Made by a program: the position numbers and the translations under genes. Below the pieces are notes generated by a model. It saw only the letters and a program-made list of their open reading frames with translations, was not told where the DNA came from and searched no databases. A DNA stretch of 5,589 nt from Palsa-1400 sp036008545 (GTDB lineage Bacteria > Verrucomicrobiota > Verrucomicrobiia > Limisphaerales > Palsa-1400): NCBI GenBank assembly GCA_036008545.1, contig DASYNM010000088.1:1-5589 (forward strand), given 5' to 3'. Below, piece after piece: positions 5,250-5,589 of this stretch. Each line of letters starts with the position of its first letter. Positions within the stretch are counted from its first letter, which is position 1.

Positions 5250-5589
5250 ATGAATCGGTTATTCGGCAAGGTCCTGTTGCGCGCGCTTGCCCTTGTCATT
5301 CTTGTTGCGCTTGTTGTGTGGGCTGCGTCGTTCCTCGGAGTCTATAATGTCGCTGCCGATGACCCGCACTGGCCTATTGTGAAAAACTTCCTGGGTTCGA
5401 CGATGGATCATTCCGTGGCGGCACGGGATGGGGACATCGTTGTGCCGGATCTCAAAGACGCAAAGATGATCGCGGCCGGTGCGGCGGAATATGATTCAAT
5501 GTGCACCGCGTGCCATCTCGCACCGGGCTTGGAGGAAAATAAACTGCGCGCCGGCCTCTATCCCAAGCCGCCCAGCTTTGCGCGTCGCC
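5250..5589 (+). CDS. membrane-anchored monoheme cytochrome c, N-terminal part (3' end outside window)
   Basis: The first 113 residues are visible. Residues 1-11 are basic and residues 12-31 form a hydrophobic helix without a clear signal-peptidase site, so it is probably an uncleaved anchor with the rest in the periplasm. GVYNVAADDPHWP follows, then VPDLKDAKMIAAGAAEYDSM, then the heme motif C85-TA-C88-H89 and LAPG, and LYPKPPSFA. This layout (GxYNVAAxxPHW, IVVPDL, GAxEYxxMCxxCHLAPG, GLYPxPP) matches a common proteobacterial family of single-heme anchored cytochromes of roughly 150-170 residues. The expected distal Met ligand lies beyond the window. ATG 5250 has GGAGG at 5239-5243, 6 nt upstream. 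It is separated from the HiPIP operon by the minus-strand lipoprotein gene but could act with it as an inner-membrane electron acceptor (inference). Confidence 0.85.
   Translation, partial: MNRLFGKVLLRALALVILVALVVWAASFLGVYNVAADDPHWPIVKNFLGSTMDHSVAARDGDIVVPDLKDAKMIAAGAAEYDSMCTACHLAPGLEENKLRAGLYPKPPSFARR

Overview
The window looks like chromosomal DNA from a moderately high-GC proteobacterium, most likely an alphaproteobacterium. The clues are a C-terminal fragment of an adrenodoxin-type 2Fe-2S ferredoxin, a lipoprotein resembling the CC0125/CC1285 family of Caulobacter and relatives, tandem retropepsin-like secreted proteins, and frequent GTG starts. No rRNA, tRNA, CRISPR array, transposase or phage gene is visible. 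Genus cannot be assigned from the sequence alone.

Layout. (1) Positions 1-526: the 3' end of the ferredoxin gene, followed 5 nt later by a small four-cysteine lipoprotein gene that is probably cotranscribed. (2) 645-1718: a secreted two-domain retropepsin-like protein whose two aspartate motifs are both non-canonical. The non-coding sequences on its two sides carry diverged copies of one repeat. (3) 1991-4416: a tight three-gene electron-transfer operon on the + strand. It encodes a Tat-exported high-potential iron-sulfur protein (HiPIP), a monoheme cytochrome fused to an outer-membrane beta-barrel (Cyc2-like), and a periplasmic diheme cytochrome c4. (4) 4456-4989, minus strand and convergent: a CC0125/CC1285-like lipoprotein. 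(5) 5250-5589: the start of a membrane-anchored monoheme cytochrome c that runs off the window.

The centrepiece is region 3. The porin-cytochrome carries the N-terminal signature AxPxFARQT followed by CxxCH, which is typical of Cyc2, the outer-membrane Fe(II) oxidase of Acidithiobacillus and of neutrophilic iron oxidisers. Its partner c4 cytochrome is the same class as Cyc1 of Acidithiobacillus, encoded next to cyc2 there. HiPIPs serve as soluble carriers in several iron-oxidation systems (Iro, PioC). Together they form a plausible wire: extracellular donor -> single heme at the outer-membrane barrel -> HiPIP and/or c4 -> inner-membrane acceptor. Whether the donor is Fe(II) or something else cannot be decided here, because porin-fused monoheme cytochromes of this general type also occur in organisms not known to oxidise iron. 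The anchored cytochrome c at the right edge may be a further component. A 10-nt sequence is shared by its upstream region and that of the HiPIP operon, but it may be coincidental.
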